Assembly (NCBI GenBank): GCA_003551805.1
Contig: PUNR01000051.1
Location: 1-21,802 of the forward strand
DNA length: 21,802 bases
Direction of reading: 5' to 3'
From: Loktanella sp.
GTDB lineage: Bacteria > Pseudomonadota > Alphaproteobacteria > Rhodobacterales > Rhodobacteraceae
Within the stretch, counting starts at the first letter, position 1. Every line of letters starts with the position of its first letter. Under the pieces are notes generated by a model that saw only the letters and a program-made list of their open reading frames with translations, was not told where the DNA came from and searched no databases. Positions 1 to 7,133 of the stretch are shown here, in pieces. The position numbers were made by a program, and so were the translations under genes.

Positions 1-660
1 GCCAGCCACCGCATTGTGTGTGATGACAGCCGGATCGCCATGCCCGAATGCAGCATCGGACTGGTGCCGGATGTGGGCGGGTCATTGCTGCTGGCGCGCG
101 CGCCGGGGTTTAGCGGCACCTATCTGGGGCTGACGGGCGACCGGATGGATGCAGGCGATGCGATCTATGCGGGTTTTGCGGATCATTATGTACCGGCCAA
201 GCAATGGGACGCCTTGAAAACAGCGCTTTTGACCGGCGACATCAATGCCATCCCCAACCACCCTGCCCCCATAAGCCGTCTGGCCGGTTGGCAGGCAGAG
301 ATTGACACCTTGTTCCGTGGCGACACAGCAGAGGCCATTCAGCAGGCCCTGACCGATGCCTCGGGCCCTGCCGCCACCAAAGCGCGCAAGCTGACGGGCG
401 CGAATGCGCCACTGGCAATGGCGGTAGCGCTGCAGATCATCGCAAAGGTCCGCCATGATCCGCGGATCGAAACAGCACTCGACCACGAATACCGCTACAC
501 GTGGCGCGCCGCCGCACAGGGCGACTTTATCGAAGGCATCCGTGCCGCGATCATCGACAAGGACCGCAATCCGCACTGGCAAGACTACGGGCCTGCCGAC
601 CTGGCCCGAATGACCGCCCCCTTGGGCAAGAACGCATTGATCTGGGAGGATCAGACATGA
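1..660 (+). CDS. 3-hydroxyisobutyryl-CoA hydrolase / enoyl-CoA hydratase family protein, C-terminal part (5' truncated)
   Basis: This crotonase-fold enzyme probably hydrolyses 3-hydroxyisobutyryl-CoA to 3-hydroxyisobutyrate and CoA in cytoplasmic valine breakdown. The reading frame is open from base 1, so the start lies outside the window; 219 residues are visible, roughly the last two thirds of a typical 350-residue enzyme. Near the left edge is the hydrolase-type block MPECSIGLVPDVGG, which carries the Glu and Asp expected at the active site of this subfamily and separates it from plain enoyl-CoA hydratases. The stop overlaps the mmsB start as ATGA, so the two are translationally coupled. 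Because mmsB uses the product of this enzyme, the context supports the substrate assignment. The possible GTG at 16 is internal to the domain and is not a credible start. Confidence 0.9.
   Translation, partial: ASHRIVCDDSRIAMPECSIGLVPDVGGSLLLARAPGFSGTYLGLTGDRMDAGDAIYAGFADHYVPAKQWDALKTALLTGDINAIPNHPAPISRLAGWQAEIDTLFRGDTAEAIQQALTDASGPAATKARKLTGANAPLAMAVALQIIAKVRHDPRIETALDHEYRYTWRAAAQGDFIEGIRAAIIDKDRNPHWQDYGPADLARMTAPLGKNALIWEDQT
645..650 (+). promoter_or_regulatory. Ribosome binding site of mmsB
   Basis: GGAGGA lies six bases before the ATG at 657. It fixes the mmsB start inside the end of the upstream gene and rules out the longer open frame. Confidence 0.8.
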
Positions 661-1523
661 AAATCGGCTTTATCGGTCTGGGGAATATGGGCGCACCTAT
701 GGCCGCCAATCTGGCACAGCATCACGATGTCACAGGGTTCGATCCGACAGCAACGCCCGACGGGCTGACGCTGGCCGACAGTGCCGCAGCTGCCGCAAAG
801 GATGCCGATGTCGTCATCACCATGCTGCCCGATGGCAATATCCTGCGCAACGTCGCGGACCAGATCCACAAGGTAATGAAACCGGGCGCCATACACCTCG
901 ATTGCTCGACCGTGGATGTGCAAAGCGCGCGCGCCGTCGCGGCGCAGGCCGAAACGCACGACCTGCATGCCATCGACGCGCCTGTGTCCGGCGGCACAGT
1001 GGGTGCGACGAACGGCACGTTGACGTTCATGGCAGGCGGGCCGCAGGCGGCATTCGACACCGTCAAACCGCTTTTCGACATCATGGGCCAAAAGGCTGTG
1101 CATTGCGGCGCGTCAGGCAACGGACAGGCCGCGAAAATCTGCAACAACATGATCCTTGGCGTCACGATGATCGCAACCTGCGAAGCATTCGCGCTGGCCG
1201 ATAAACTCGGCCTTGACCGGCAGGCAATGTTCGATGTGGTCAGCACGTCATCAGGGTCGTCGTGGTCGATGAACACCTATTGCCCGGCCCCCGGCATCGG
1301 CCCGGTCAGCCCCGCCGACGCCGGCTACAAACCCGGCTTTGCGGCGGAACTGATGCTCAAGGACCTGCGCCTCAGCCAGATCGCCGCCGCCAGCGCCGAT
1401 GCCGACACACCGATGGGGCAAGCCGCCACAGCGCTTTACACGCAATTCGTCGAAGCCGAAGACGGGCGCGGCAAGGACTTTTCGGCCATGCTGCCACGGT
1501 TCGAAAAACGCACCCACAGCTGA
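657..1523 (+). CDS. mmsB: 3-hydroxyisobutyrate dehydrogenase
   Basis: This cytoplasmic enzyme oxidises 3-hydroxyisobutyrate to methylmalonate semialdehyde with NAD+ in valine catabolism. The protein has 288 residues, normal for the family. The N-terminal Rossmann motif GLGNMG lies at residues 7-12, the substrate-binding signature DAPVSGG at 107-113, and the presumed catalytic Lys160 with Asn164 in KICNNMILG. Lys235 in LKDLRL is the conserved cofactor-side lysine. The ATG at 657 is chosen because it starts directly with the Rossmann strand (MKIGFIG), has GGGAGGA at 644-650 six bases upstream, and overlaps the previous stop by 4 bp. The frame stays open further upstream, to 501, but that stretch is out-of-frame translation of the hydrolase gene. 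The function is firm; related beta-hydroxyacid dehydrogenases such as tartronate semialdehyde reductase are less likely given the upstream neighbour. Confidence 0.95.
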   Translation: MKIGFIGLGNMGAPMAANLAQHHDVTGFDPTATPDGLTLADSAAAAAKDADVVITMLPDGNILRNVADQIHKVMKPGAIHLDCSTVDVQSARAVAAQAETHDLHAIDAPVSGGTVGATNGTLTFMAGGPQAAFDTVKPLFDIMGQKAVHCGASGNGQAAKICNNMILGVTMIATCEAFALADKLGLDRQAMFDVVSTSSGSSWSMNTYCPAPGIGPVSPADAGYKPGFAAELMLKDLRLSQIAAASADADTPMGQAATALYTQFVEAEDGRGKDFSAMLPRFEKRTHS

Positions 1524-1549
1524 CTTCTTATTTCCTTAAAATACTCCCG
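1524..1549 (-). repeat. AT-rich intergenic motif resembling one common in Rhodobacterales
   Basis: Directly after the mmsB stop is an AT-rich stretch that reads GGGAGTATTTTAAGGAAA on the minus strand, clearly different from the GC-rich surroundings. From memory, closely similar motifs (GGAGTATTTTTGGAAAG-like) occur many times between genes in Rhodobacterales genomes, often next to 3' ends. Only one copy is visible here, so calling it a dispersed repeat rests on that recollection. Confidence 0.35.
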
Positions 1550-1563
1550 CGCGGCGCGCCCGT

Positions 1564-1582
1564 CCCATCCTGAAAGGATGGG
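1564..1582. terminator. Possible terminator hairpin between the mmsB and uvrA 3' ends
   Basis: CCCATCC, a TGAAA loop, and GGATGGG form a perfect 7-bp stem in the 63-bp gap between two genes that end facing each other. The hairpin sits 4 bp beyond the uvrA stop and about 40 bp after the mmsB stop. Neither side has a clear T-run, so it is not a textbook intrinsic terminator. It may instead protect mRNA 3' ends or slow transcription in both directions. Confidence 0.45.
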
Positions 1583-1586
1583 GCGG

Positions 1587-4451
1587 TCATTCGGCTGCAA
1601 CCTTGCGCGGCACCAGCATCGGCTTAAGGTATTGTCCGGTATGGCTTTCCGCGACCTCGGCCACCTGTTCCGGCGTGCCGACTGCTATGATCCGGCCACC
1701 GCCATCGCCACCTTCTGGGCCGATGTCGATGATATGATCGGCGGTCTTGACCACATCCAGATTATGTTCGATCACGATCACCGAATTGCCCTGATCGACC
1801 AATTCATGCAGCACTTCCAATAGCTTGCGGACATCCTCGAAATGCAGGCCCGTGGTGGGTTCATCCAGAATATAAAGCGTGCGACCGGTTGACCGTTTCG
1901 CCAGTTCTTTGGACAGTTTCACGCGCTGCGCCTCGCCGCCTGACAGCGTCGTCGCCTGTTGACCGACCTTGATATAACCAAGGCCCACACGCATCAGCGC
2001 ATCCATCTTTTCGCGGATCGACGGGACGGCAGTGAAGAATTCCTGCGCCTCTTCGACGTTCATATCCAGCACATCGGCGATGCTTTTGCCTTTGAATTTC
2101 ACCTCCAGCGTTTCGCGGTTATACCGCGCGCCTTTGCAGGTTTCGCAGGTCACATAGACATCGGGTAGAAAGTTCATCTCGATCTTAAGCACGCCGTCGC
2201 CCTGACAGGCCTCGCAGCGCCCGCCCTTGACGTTGAAGCTGAAACGGCCCGGTTTGTAACCGCGCGCCTTGGCCTCTGGCAGGCCGGCAAACCAGTCGCG
2301 GATCGGGGTGAAGGCACCGGTATAGGTCGCGGGGTTCGACCGCGGGGTGCGCCCAATCGGGCGCTGGTCGATGTCGATCACCTTGTCGAGATGTTCGAAA
2401 CCCTTGATCGTTTCGCAAGGTGCAGGGGCCTGCCGCGCGCCATTGAGTTTCTGCGATGCGTTCTTGAACAAGGTTTCAATCGTCAGCGTGGATTTGCCGC
2501 CACCAGAAACACCTGTCACACAAACGAACATCTGCAACGGAAAATCCGCCGTGACGTTTTGCAAGTTGTTGCCGGTCGCCTTGACGACTGTCAGTTTCTT
2601 GCCTTTGCCCTTGCGGCGGGTCTTTGGCACGGCGATTTCGCGTTTGCCGGTCAGGTATTGGCCGGTGATCGAATTTTCGTTCGCCATAATCTCGGCCGGG
2701 GTGCCTTTGGCGACAACCTGCCCGCCATGCACACCCGCGCCCGGTCCGATGTCAAAGACATAATCGGCCTCGCGGATCGCCTCTTCGTCATGTTCGACGA
2801 CGATGACGGTATTGCCCTGATCGCGCAGGTTTTTCAGCGTTGTCAGCAAGCGGTCATTGTCGCGCTGGTGCAACCCGATGCTGGGTTCATCCAGCACATA
2901 CAGGACGCCTTGCAGCCCGGACCCGATCTGGCTGGCAAGCCTGATCCGCTGGCTTTCGCCACCCGACAAAGTGCCGGAATTGCGGGCAAGGGTCAGGTAA
3001 TCCAGACCGACGTTATTAAGAAAGCCCAGCCGTTCGCGGATTTCCTTCAGGATCGCCACAGCGATTTCGTTTTTCTGTTTGCTCAGATTATCCGGCACCG
3101 TCAGGCACCAGTCATAGGCTTCCTTGATCGACATCTGCACGACCTGACCGACATGCATGCCGCCGATCTTGACCGCCAGCGCCTCGGCCCGCAGGCGGTA
3201 GCCGCCGCAGGTGCCGCAGTGGCGGTTGTTCTGGTAAGCCTCGAATTCTTCGCGGATCCAGTTGCTGTCGGTTTCGCGATAGCGGCGTTCCATATTCGGA
3301 ATGACGCCTTCGAACGGGCGTTCGACCTGATAAACGCGGCCCCCTTCGTCATAGCGGAATTTGATTTCTTCCTTGCCGGACCCGCGCAGGAATACGTTCT
3401 GCACCTTTGGGTCGATGTCTTTCCAGCGGGCGTTTTTGTTGAAACCATAGTGTTTGGCGATCGCCTCGATGGTTTGCAGGAAATAGGGCGATTTGCCCTT
3501 GCGCCACGGGGCCAAAGCACCGTCCGAGATTTTCAGCGTGACATCGGGGACGACCAGTTGTTCGTCAAAGAACAATTCCACACCCAACCCGTCACAATCC
3601 GGGCAGGCACCGAAAGGCGCGTTGAAAGAAAACAGCCGTGGTTCGATTTCAGGGATCGTGAAACCCGACACCGGACAGGCGAAGTTTTCCGAGAAGGTGA
3701 TGCGTTCAGGTTCACCCTCACCCTCGCCCGGGGCGGTTTCCAGCACGGTGATGCCATCGGCCAGATCAAGTGCCGTGCGGAAACTGTCGGCCAGTCGTGT
3801 TTCCAGCCCTGCCCGCACGACGATCCGGTCCACGACCACATCGATATCATGGCGGAATTTCTTGTCGAGCGTGGGCGGTTCGTCCAGTTCATAAAACTGA
3901 CCGTCGACCTTGACCCGCTGGAAACCCTGTTTGCGCAGATCCAGAAATTCCTTGCGGTATTCGCCTTTGCGGTCGCGGATGATTGGCGCCAGCAGATAGC
4001 CGCGCGTGCCTTCGGGCAGGGCCATGACGCGGTCGACCATATCCTGCACTTGCTGGGCTTCAATCGGCAGGCCGGTGGTGGGGCTATAGGGGGTGCCGGC
4101 GCGGGCGAACAGCAGGCGCAGATAGTCGTAAATCTCGGTGATGGTGCCGACGGTCGAACGGGGGTTCTTGCTGGTGGTCTTCTGTTCAATCGAAATCGCA
4201 GGCGACAGGCCGCTGATGTGGTCCACATCGGGCTTTTCCATCATATCAAGGAATTGCCGCGCATAAGCGGACAGGGATTCCACATAGCGCCGCTGCCCTT
4301 CGGCATAGATCGTGTCGAAAGCGAGCGATGATTTACCCGACCCTGACAGCCCGGTGATGACCACAAGCTGATCGCGCGGAATATCCACATCGATATTCTT
4401 AAGGTTGTGTTCGCGCGCGCCGCGTACTTCGATATGTTTCAGCTCAGCCAT
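1587..4451 (-). CDS. uvrA: UvrABC excinuclease subunit A
   Basis: UvrA is the damage-sensing ATPase of nucleotide excision repair. As a dimer it recognises distorted DNA and loads UvrB. The 954-residue protein is full length. It carries two ABC ATPase modules: Walker A GLSGSGKSS at 34-42, signature LSGGESQ near 495-501 and Walker B LYVLDEPS near 517-524; then Walker A GVSGGGKST at 647-655, signature LSGGEAQ near 836-842 and LYILDEPT near 859-866. The C-terminal zinc module has Cys746, 749, 769 and 772. The N-terminal zinc module reads CPVSG at 259-263, then CPDC at 283-286, so one expected cysteine is Ser. The ATG at 4451 gives the family N-terminus MAELKHIEVRG and has a G-rich element five bases upstream. 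An in-frame ATG at 4475 adds eight non-conserved residues and is less likely. An SOS box lies 64 bp upstream. Confidence 0.97.
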   Translation of the reverse strand: MAELKHIEVRGAREHNLKNIDVDIPRDQLVVITGLSGSGKSSLAFDTIYAEGQRRYVESLSAYARQFLDMMEKPDVDHISGLSPAISIEQKTTSKNPRSTVGTITEIYDYLRLLFARAGTPYSPTTGLPIEAQQVQDMVDRVMALPEGTRGYLLAPIIRDRKGEYRKEFLDLRKQGFQRVKVDGQFYELDEPPTLDKKFRHDIDVVVDRIVVRAGLETRLADSFRTALDLADGITVLETAPGEGEGEPERITFSENFACPVSGFTIPEIEPRLFSFNAPFGACPDCDGLGVELFFDEQLVVPDVTLKISDGALAPWRKGKSPYFLQTIEAIAKHYGFNKNARWKDIDPKVQNVFLRGSGKEEIKFRYDEGGRVYQVERPFEGVIPNMERRYRETDSNWIREEFEAYQNNRHCGTCGGYRLRAEALAVKIGGMHVGQVVQMSIKEAYDWCLTVPDNLSKQKNEIAVAILKEIRERLGFLNNVGLDYLTLARNSGTLSGGESQRIRLASQIGSGLQGVLYVLDEPSIGLHQRDNDRLLTTLKNLRDQGNTVIVVEHDEEAIREADYVFDIGPGAGVHGGQVVAKGTPAEIMANENSITGQYLTGKREIAVPKTRRKGKGKKLTVVKATGNNLQNVTADFPLQMFVCVTGVSGGGKSTLTIETLFKNASQKLNGARQAPAPCETIKGFEHLDKVIDIDQRPIGRTPRSNPATYTGAFTPIRDWFAGLPEAKARGYKPGRFSFNVKGGRCEACQGDGVLKIEMNFLPDVYVTCETCKGARYNRETLEVKFKGKSIADVLDMNVEEAQEFFTAVPSIREKMDALMRVGLGYIKVGQQATTLSGGEAQRVKLSKELAKRSTGRTLYILDEPTTGLHFEDVRKLLEVLHELVDQGNSVIVIEHNLDVVKTADHIIDIGPEGGDGGGRIIAVGTPEQVAEVAESHTGQYLKPMLVPRKVAAE

Positions 4452-4508
4452 TCGGACCCCCAAGGCAACATGCATGACATAGGTGTGGCTGCGGCCACTA
4501 CCAGTGCC

Positions 4509-4537
4509 GCTTTAGAACATTAACAGAACATTTGCAA
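4509..4537 (-). promoter_or_regulatory. Candidate uvrA promoter overlapping the SOS box
   Basis: On the minus strand TTGCAA (4537-4532) and TAAAGC (4514-4509) are separated by exactly 17 bases, and that 17-base spacer contains the SOS box. The -35 match is fair and the -10 match is weak. LexA bound here would directly block RNA polymerase, which fits the SOS assignment. Confidence 0.4.
4515..4529 (-). promoter_or_regulatory. LexA-binding SOS box of uvrA
   Basis: Read in the uvrA direction the site is GTTCTGTTAATGTTC, a perfect GTTC-N7-GTTC direct repeat. This is the known LexA operator type of Rhodobacter and other alphaproteobacteria, different from the palindromic CTG-N10-CAG of enteric bacteria. 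It lies 64 bp upstream of the uvrA ATG, a normal place for an operator that represses uvrA until DNA damage triggers LexA cleavage. Position, exact repeat match and gene identity agree. Confidence 0.88.
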
Positions 4538-4645
4538 AAATATTCCTGTCGCACGCAGGCTTGGGCACGAACTGGCCGCACGGACGAGCCGTATTCCGGC
4601 AACCCAAGCGCATATACACGCAGGCTGCCGCGAAATAGTTTCACC

Positions 4646-4674
4646 ATCACATTAAGTTTTAATGCGTTTACAAT
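4646..4674 (+). promoter_or_regulatory. Candidate promoter of the DUF4394 gene
   Basis: ATCACA at 4646-4651, a 17-base spacer, and TACAAT at 4669-4674 (five of six bases of the -10 consensus) lie in an AT-rich stretch that differs from its surroundings. Transcription would begin near 4681 and leave a leader of about 60 bases. The -35 matches in four of six positions, so this is a moderate candidate. No other recognisable element or small gene is seen in the rest of the 4452-4742 gap between the divergent genes. Confidence 0.4.
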
Positions 4675-4742
4675 CAACGCGTTAGCTACCACTTTCAGCC
4701 TATCCAAAGGCATTAAGCCAATCAACTGAAAAGGATCATGCG

Positions 4743-5594
4743 ATGAAAAAGACATTGATTTCCGCCACCACCCTTGCCCTGCTGGGCGCCCCTGTTTTCG
4801 CCGACGGCCACAGCCATTCTGCGACCGGCTATGCGCTTGGCACTGACGGCACCAGCCTTGTCACCCTGCCCGGCCTGATGGAAACGGGTGAAACTGTCAC
4901 CTTGTCCGGCATTATCGGCGCGATTGCCTATCGTCCGGTCACCGGCGACCTGATCGGGATTGCACCCAACGGTGCGGTTTACGAGATCGACACGATGAGC
5001 GGTGAACTGACTGCCACAGAAAACCTGATTGGTGAAAATGTCGGCATCACCGAAGGCGCAATGGTCGGTTTTGACTTCAACAACAATATCGACGCTGTGC
5101 GTATCGTTGCGACAGACGGGTCCAACCACGTCTATTTCCCCGCAGGCTTTGGTGACAATGACGACCGCGCCAACACGGTGCTGCGCTTCACCGACATGTT
5201 CTATGCCGAAGGTGATGAAAACGCCGGCATGACGCCTGCTGTTTTCGCCAGCGCCTACACCAACGCAATCGAAGGTGAGACGGCGTCCGAAACGCGCCAA
5301 TATGTGCTGGATGCCGAAACCAACGCGCTGGCCAATCTGGCCAACAACGAAGGCACGCTGACAACTGTTGCAGCCCTGACGCTTGACGGTGAAATGGTCG
5401 ACATCACCGCCATGGGCGATCTGGAGATTGTATCCCCTGCCGAAGGCGAAAACATGGCCTATGCCGTGCTGATGATGGAAGGCGCTGACACGTCGGGCAT
5501 CTATGCTGTCGATCTGGAAACAGGTGCGCTGACTATGCAGGCCGATCTGGGCATGATGTCGTTCAACGGCTTTGCCGCGATGCTGGCTGACTAA
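4743..5594 (+). CDS. Secreted DUF4394 domain protein
   Basis: The function of this family is not known to me. The 283-residue protein starts with a clear Sec signal peptide: MKK, a hydrophobic core and a VFA cleavage site after residue 20. The mature chain would then begin Asp-Gly-His-Ser-His. The body is a repeated beta-strand pattern typical of DUF4394, including AYRPVTGDLIGIAPNG (residues about 62-77), GFDFNNNIDAVRIVATDG (about 110-127) and FASAYTNAI, which suggests a beta-propeller-like fold. The protein is acidic and lacks cysteine and lipobox, so a soluble periplasmic or secreted location is likely. AAGGA at 4731-4735 stands seven bases before the ATG. An overlapping ATG at 4738 is closed by a stop within three codons. 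The gene is monocistronic, bounded by its own likely promoter and a strong terminator. Confidence 0.85.
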   Translation: MKKTLISATTLALLGAPVFADGHSHSATGYALGTDGTSLVTLPGLMETGETVTLSGIIGAIAYRPVTGDLIGIAPNGAVYEIDTMSGELTATENLIGENVGITEGAMVGFDFNNNIDAVRIVATDGSNHVYFPAGFGDNDDRANTVLRFTDMFYAEGDENAGMTPAVFASAYTNAIEGETASETRQYVLDAETNALANLANNEGTLTTVAALTLDGEMVDITAMGDLEIVSPAEGENMAYAVLMMEGADTSGIYAVDLETGALTMQADLGMMSFNGFAAMLAD

Positions 5595-5615
5595 GCCAAC
5601 CCCGAAACCGGGCAG

Positions 5616-5650
5616 GAATGGCCGCGCTATTGCGCGGCCATTCTTGTTTT
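5616..5650 (+). terminator. Strong intrinsic terminator after the DUF4394 gene
   Basis: GAATGGCCGCGC (5616-5627), a TATT loop, and GCGCGGCCATTC (5632-5643) form a perfect 12-bp stem, followed by TTGTTTT. It lies 22 bp after the DUF4394 stop. The T-run overlaps the lpdA stop codon on the other strand, so the same stem also sits just beyond the 3' end of lpdA, although without a T-run in that direction. Confidence 0.93.
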
Positions 5651-7043
5651 ACATGTGGATCACACGGTCATACGCGTCGAGCACGCTTTCGTGCATCATT
5701 TCCGACAGGGTCGGATGCGGGAAGACGGTGTTCATCAAGTCTTCTTCGGTCGTTTCCAACTGACGGCCAATCACATAGCCTTGGATCAGTTCGGTGACTT
5801 CCGCGCCCACCATATGCGCGCCAAGCAATTCACCGGTCTTTGCGTCAAAAATGGTTTTGATCAGGCCCTCTGGTTCGCCCAGCGCAATCGCCTTGCCGTT
5901 GCCGATAAAGGGGAAACGGCCCACTTTCACATCATAGCCAAGCTCTTTCGCCTTTGCCTCTGTATAGCCGACAGAGGCGACCTGCGGGTGGCAATAGGTG
6001 CAGCCTGCTATGCTTTCGGGTTTGACCGGATGCGCATGTTTGCCTGCGATCAGATCAGCGACCATCACACCTTCATGGCTGGCCTTATGCGCGAGCCACG
6101 GTGCGCCTGCGATATCGCCGATGGCATAAAGCCCGTCAACGCCGGTGCGGCAATATTCATCCGTCACCACATGGGTGCGGTCGATCTTGACGCCCAGTTT
6201 TTCTAGACCCAACCCTTCGACATTGCCGACGATGCCGACGGCGCTGATAACCGTGTCGAATTCCATCTTTTCGATCTTGCCACCCACCTCGATATGCGCG
6301 GTGACGGTGCCTTTGCCACGGTCAAGCTGTTTGACCATGGCTTTTTCCATGATCTTCATGCCCTGCTTGGTGAATTGTTTCTTCGCAAAGGCCGAGATTT
6401 CGGCATCTTCTACCGGCAGCACGCGGTCCAGCACCTCGACCACGGTCGTATCGGCGCCCAAAGTATTGAAGAAGCTGGCAAATTCGATCCCGATGGCGCC
6501 CGATCCGATGACCAGCAGCTTTTTGGGCATCCGTTTCGGGGTCAGCGCATGGCGATAGGTCCAGACCAGATCGCCGTCCGCCTCGAGCCCCGGCAGTTCG
6601 CGGGCACGCGCACCGGTGGCCAGCACGATATTTTTGGCGGTCAGGTCTTCGGTGCCTTTGTCGGTCTTGACGCTGACCTTACCTTTGGCGGGGATCGTCG
6701 CCTCGCCCATGAATACGGTGACTTTGTTCTTTTTCATCAGATGGCCGATGCCGCCCGACAATTGCCCCGCCACATTGCGCGACCGTTTGACAACTGCGTC
6801 CAGATCATAACCGACCTTTTCCACCTTCAGGCCAAATTCCTTAGCGCGGTGCATGAGGTGAAACACTTCGGATGACCGCAGCATCGCCTTGGTCGGGATA
6901 CAGCCCCAGTTCAGACAGATACCGCCAAGGTTTTCGCGTTCGATAATCGCGACGTTCATCCCCAGTTGCGATGCCCGGATCGCTGCCACATAGCCGCCGG
7001 GGCCTGCCCCGATCACGATCAGATCAAAATTCTTCGCAGCCAT
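5649..7043 (-). CDS. lpdA: Dihydrolipoyl dehydrogenase (E3), pyruvate-dehydrogenase type
   Basis: This flavoenzyme reoxidises dihydrolipoamide and passes electrons to NAD+ as the E3 part of 2-oxoacid dehydrogenase complexes. The 464-residue protein has the FAD motif GAGPGG at 12-17, the redox pair Cys43 and Cys48 in GGICLNWGCIPTK, an NAD-binding GSGAIG segment in the middle, and the C-terminal catalytic pair His443 and Glu448 in HPTLSE. The LNWGCIPTK form is, as I recall, the one found with pyruvate dehydrogenase E3 in alphaproteobacteria, while the oxoglutarate complex uses LNVGCIPSK. No other complex gene lies in the window, so partner assignment is inference. GGGAGGG at 7049-7055 precedes the ATG at a suitable distance. 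The gene ends at the shared hairpin at 5616-5643. Confidence 0.95.
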   Translation of the reverse strand: MAAKNFDLIVIGAGPGGYVAAIRASQLGMNVAIIERENLGGICLNWGCIPTKAMLRSSEVFHLMHRAKEFGLKVEKVGYDLDAVVKRSRNVAGQLSGGIGHLMKKNKVTVFMGEATIPAKGKVSVKTDKGTEDLTAKNIVLATGARARELPGLEADGDLVWTYRHALTPKRMPKKLLVIGSGAIGIEFASFFNTLGADTTVVEVLDRVLPVEDAEISAFAKKQFTKQGMKIMEKAMVKQLDRGKGTVTAHIEVGGKIEKMEFDTVISAVGIVGNVEGLGLEKLGVKIDRTHVVTDEYCRTGVDGLYAIGDIAGAPWLAHKASHEGVMVADLIAGKHAHPVKPESIAGCTYCHPQVASVGYTEAKAKELGYDVKVGRFPFIGNGKAIALGEPEGLIKTIFDAKTGELLGAHMVGAEVTELIQGYVIGRQLETTEEDLMNTVFPHPTLSEMMHESVLDAYDRVIHM

Positions 7044-7133
7044 CTTGGCCCTCCCAGATAAATATAGTTCACCATTAAACCATTTTTCAGCCGATCTCTA
7101 GTGACGTATGGTCATAGCAGCTATGGCAAATGG

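Noticed and set aside
501..656. Longer start for mmsB
   Set aside because: The extra 52 residues are out-of-frame translation of the hydrolase gene; a strong ribosome site and the Rossmann start fix the ATG at 657.
2391..4331. 646-codon open frame on the plus strand opposite uvrA
   Set aside because: It is an antisense frame within a GC-rich highly conserved gene. Its composition is a reflection of uvrA codons and it shows no domain, start signal or ribosome site.
4452..4475. Alternative uvrA start at 4475
   Set aside because: It adds eight residues not seen in the family; the protein from 4451 begins exactly where known UvrA proteins do.
4498..4755. 85-codon minus-strand frame between uvrA and the DUF4394 gene
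   Set aside because: It covers the SOS box, both candidate promoters and the start of the DUF4394 gene, has no recognisable similarity, and is best seen as non-coding.
7061..7090. Promoter-like pair CTGAAA-N18-TATATT upstream of lpdA
   Set aside because: Transcription would begin inside the ribosome binding site at 7049-7055, leaving no usable leader. It could only work if the start were shifted, so it was not listed.
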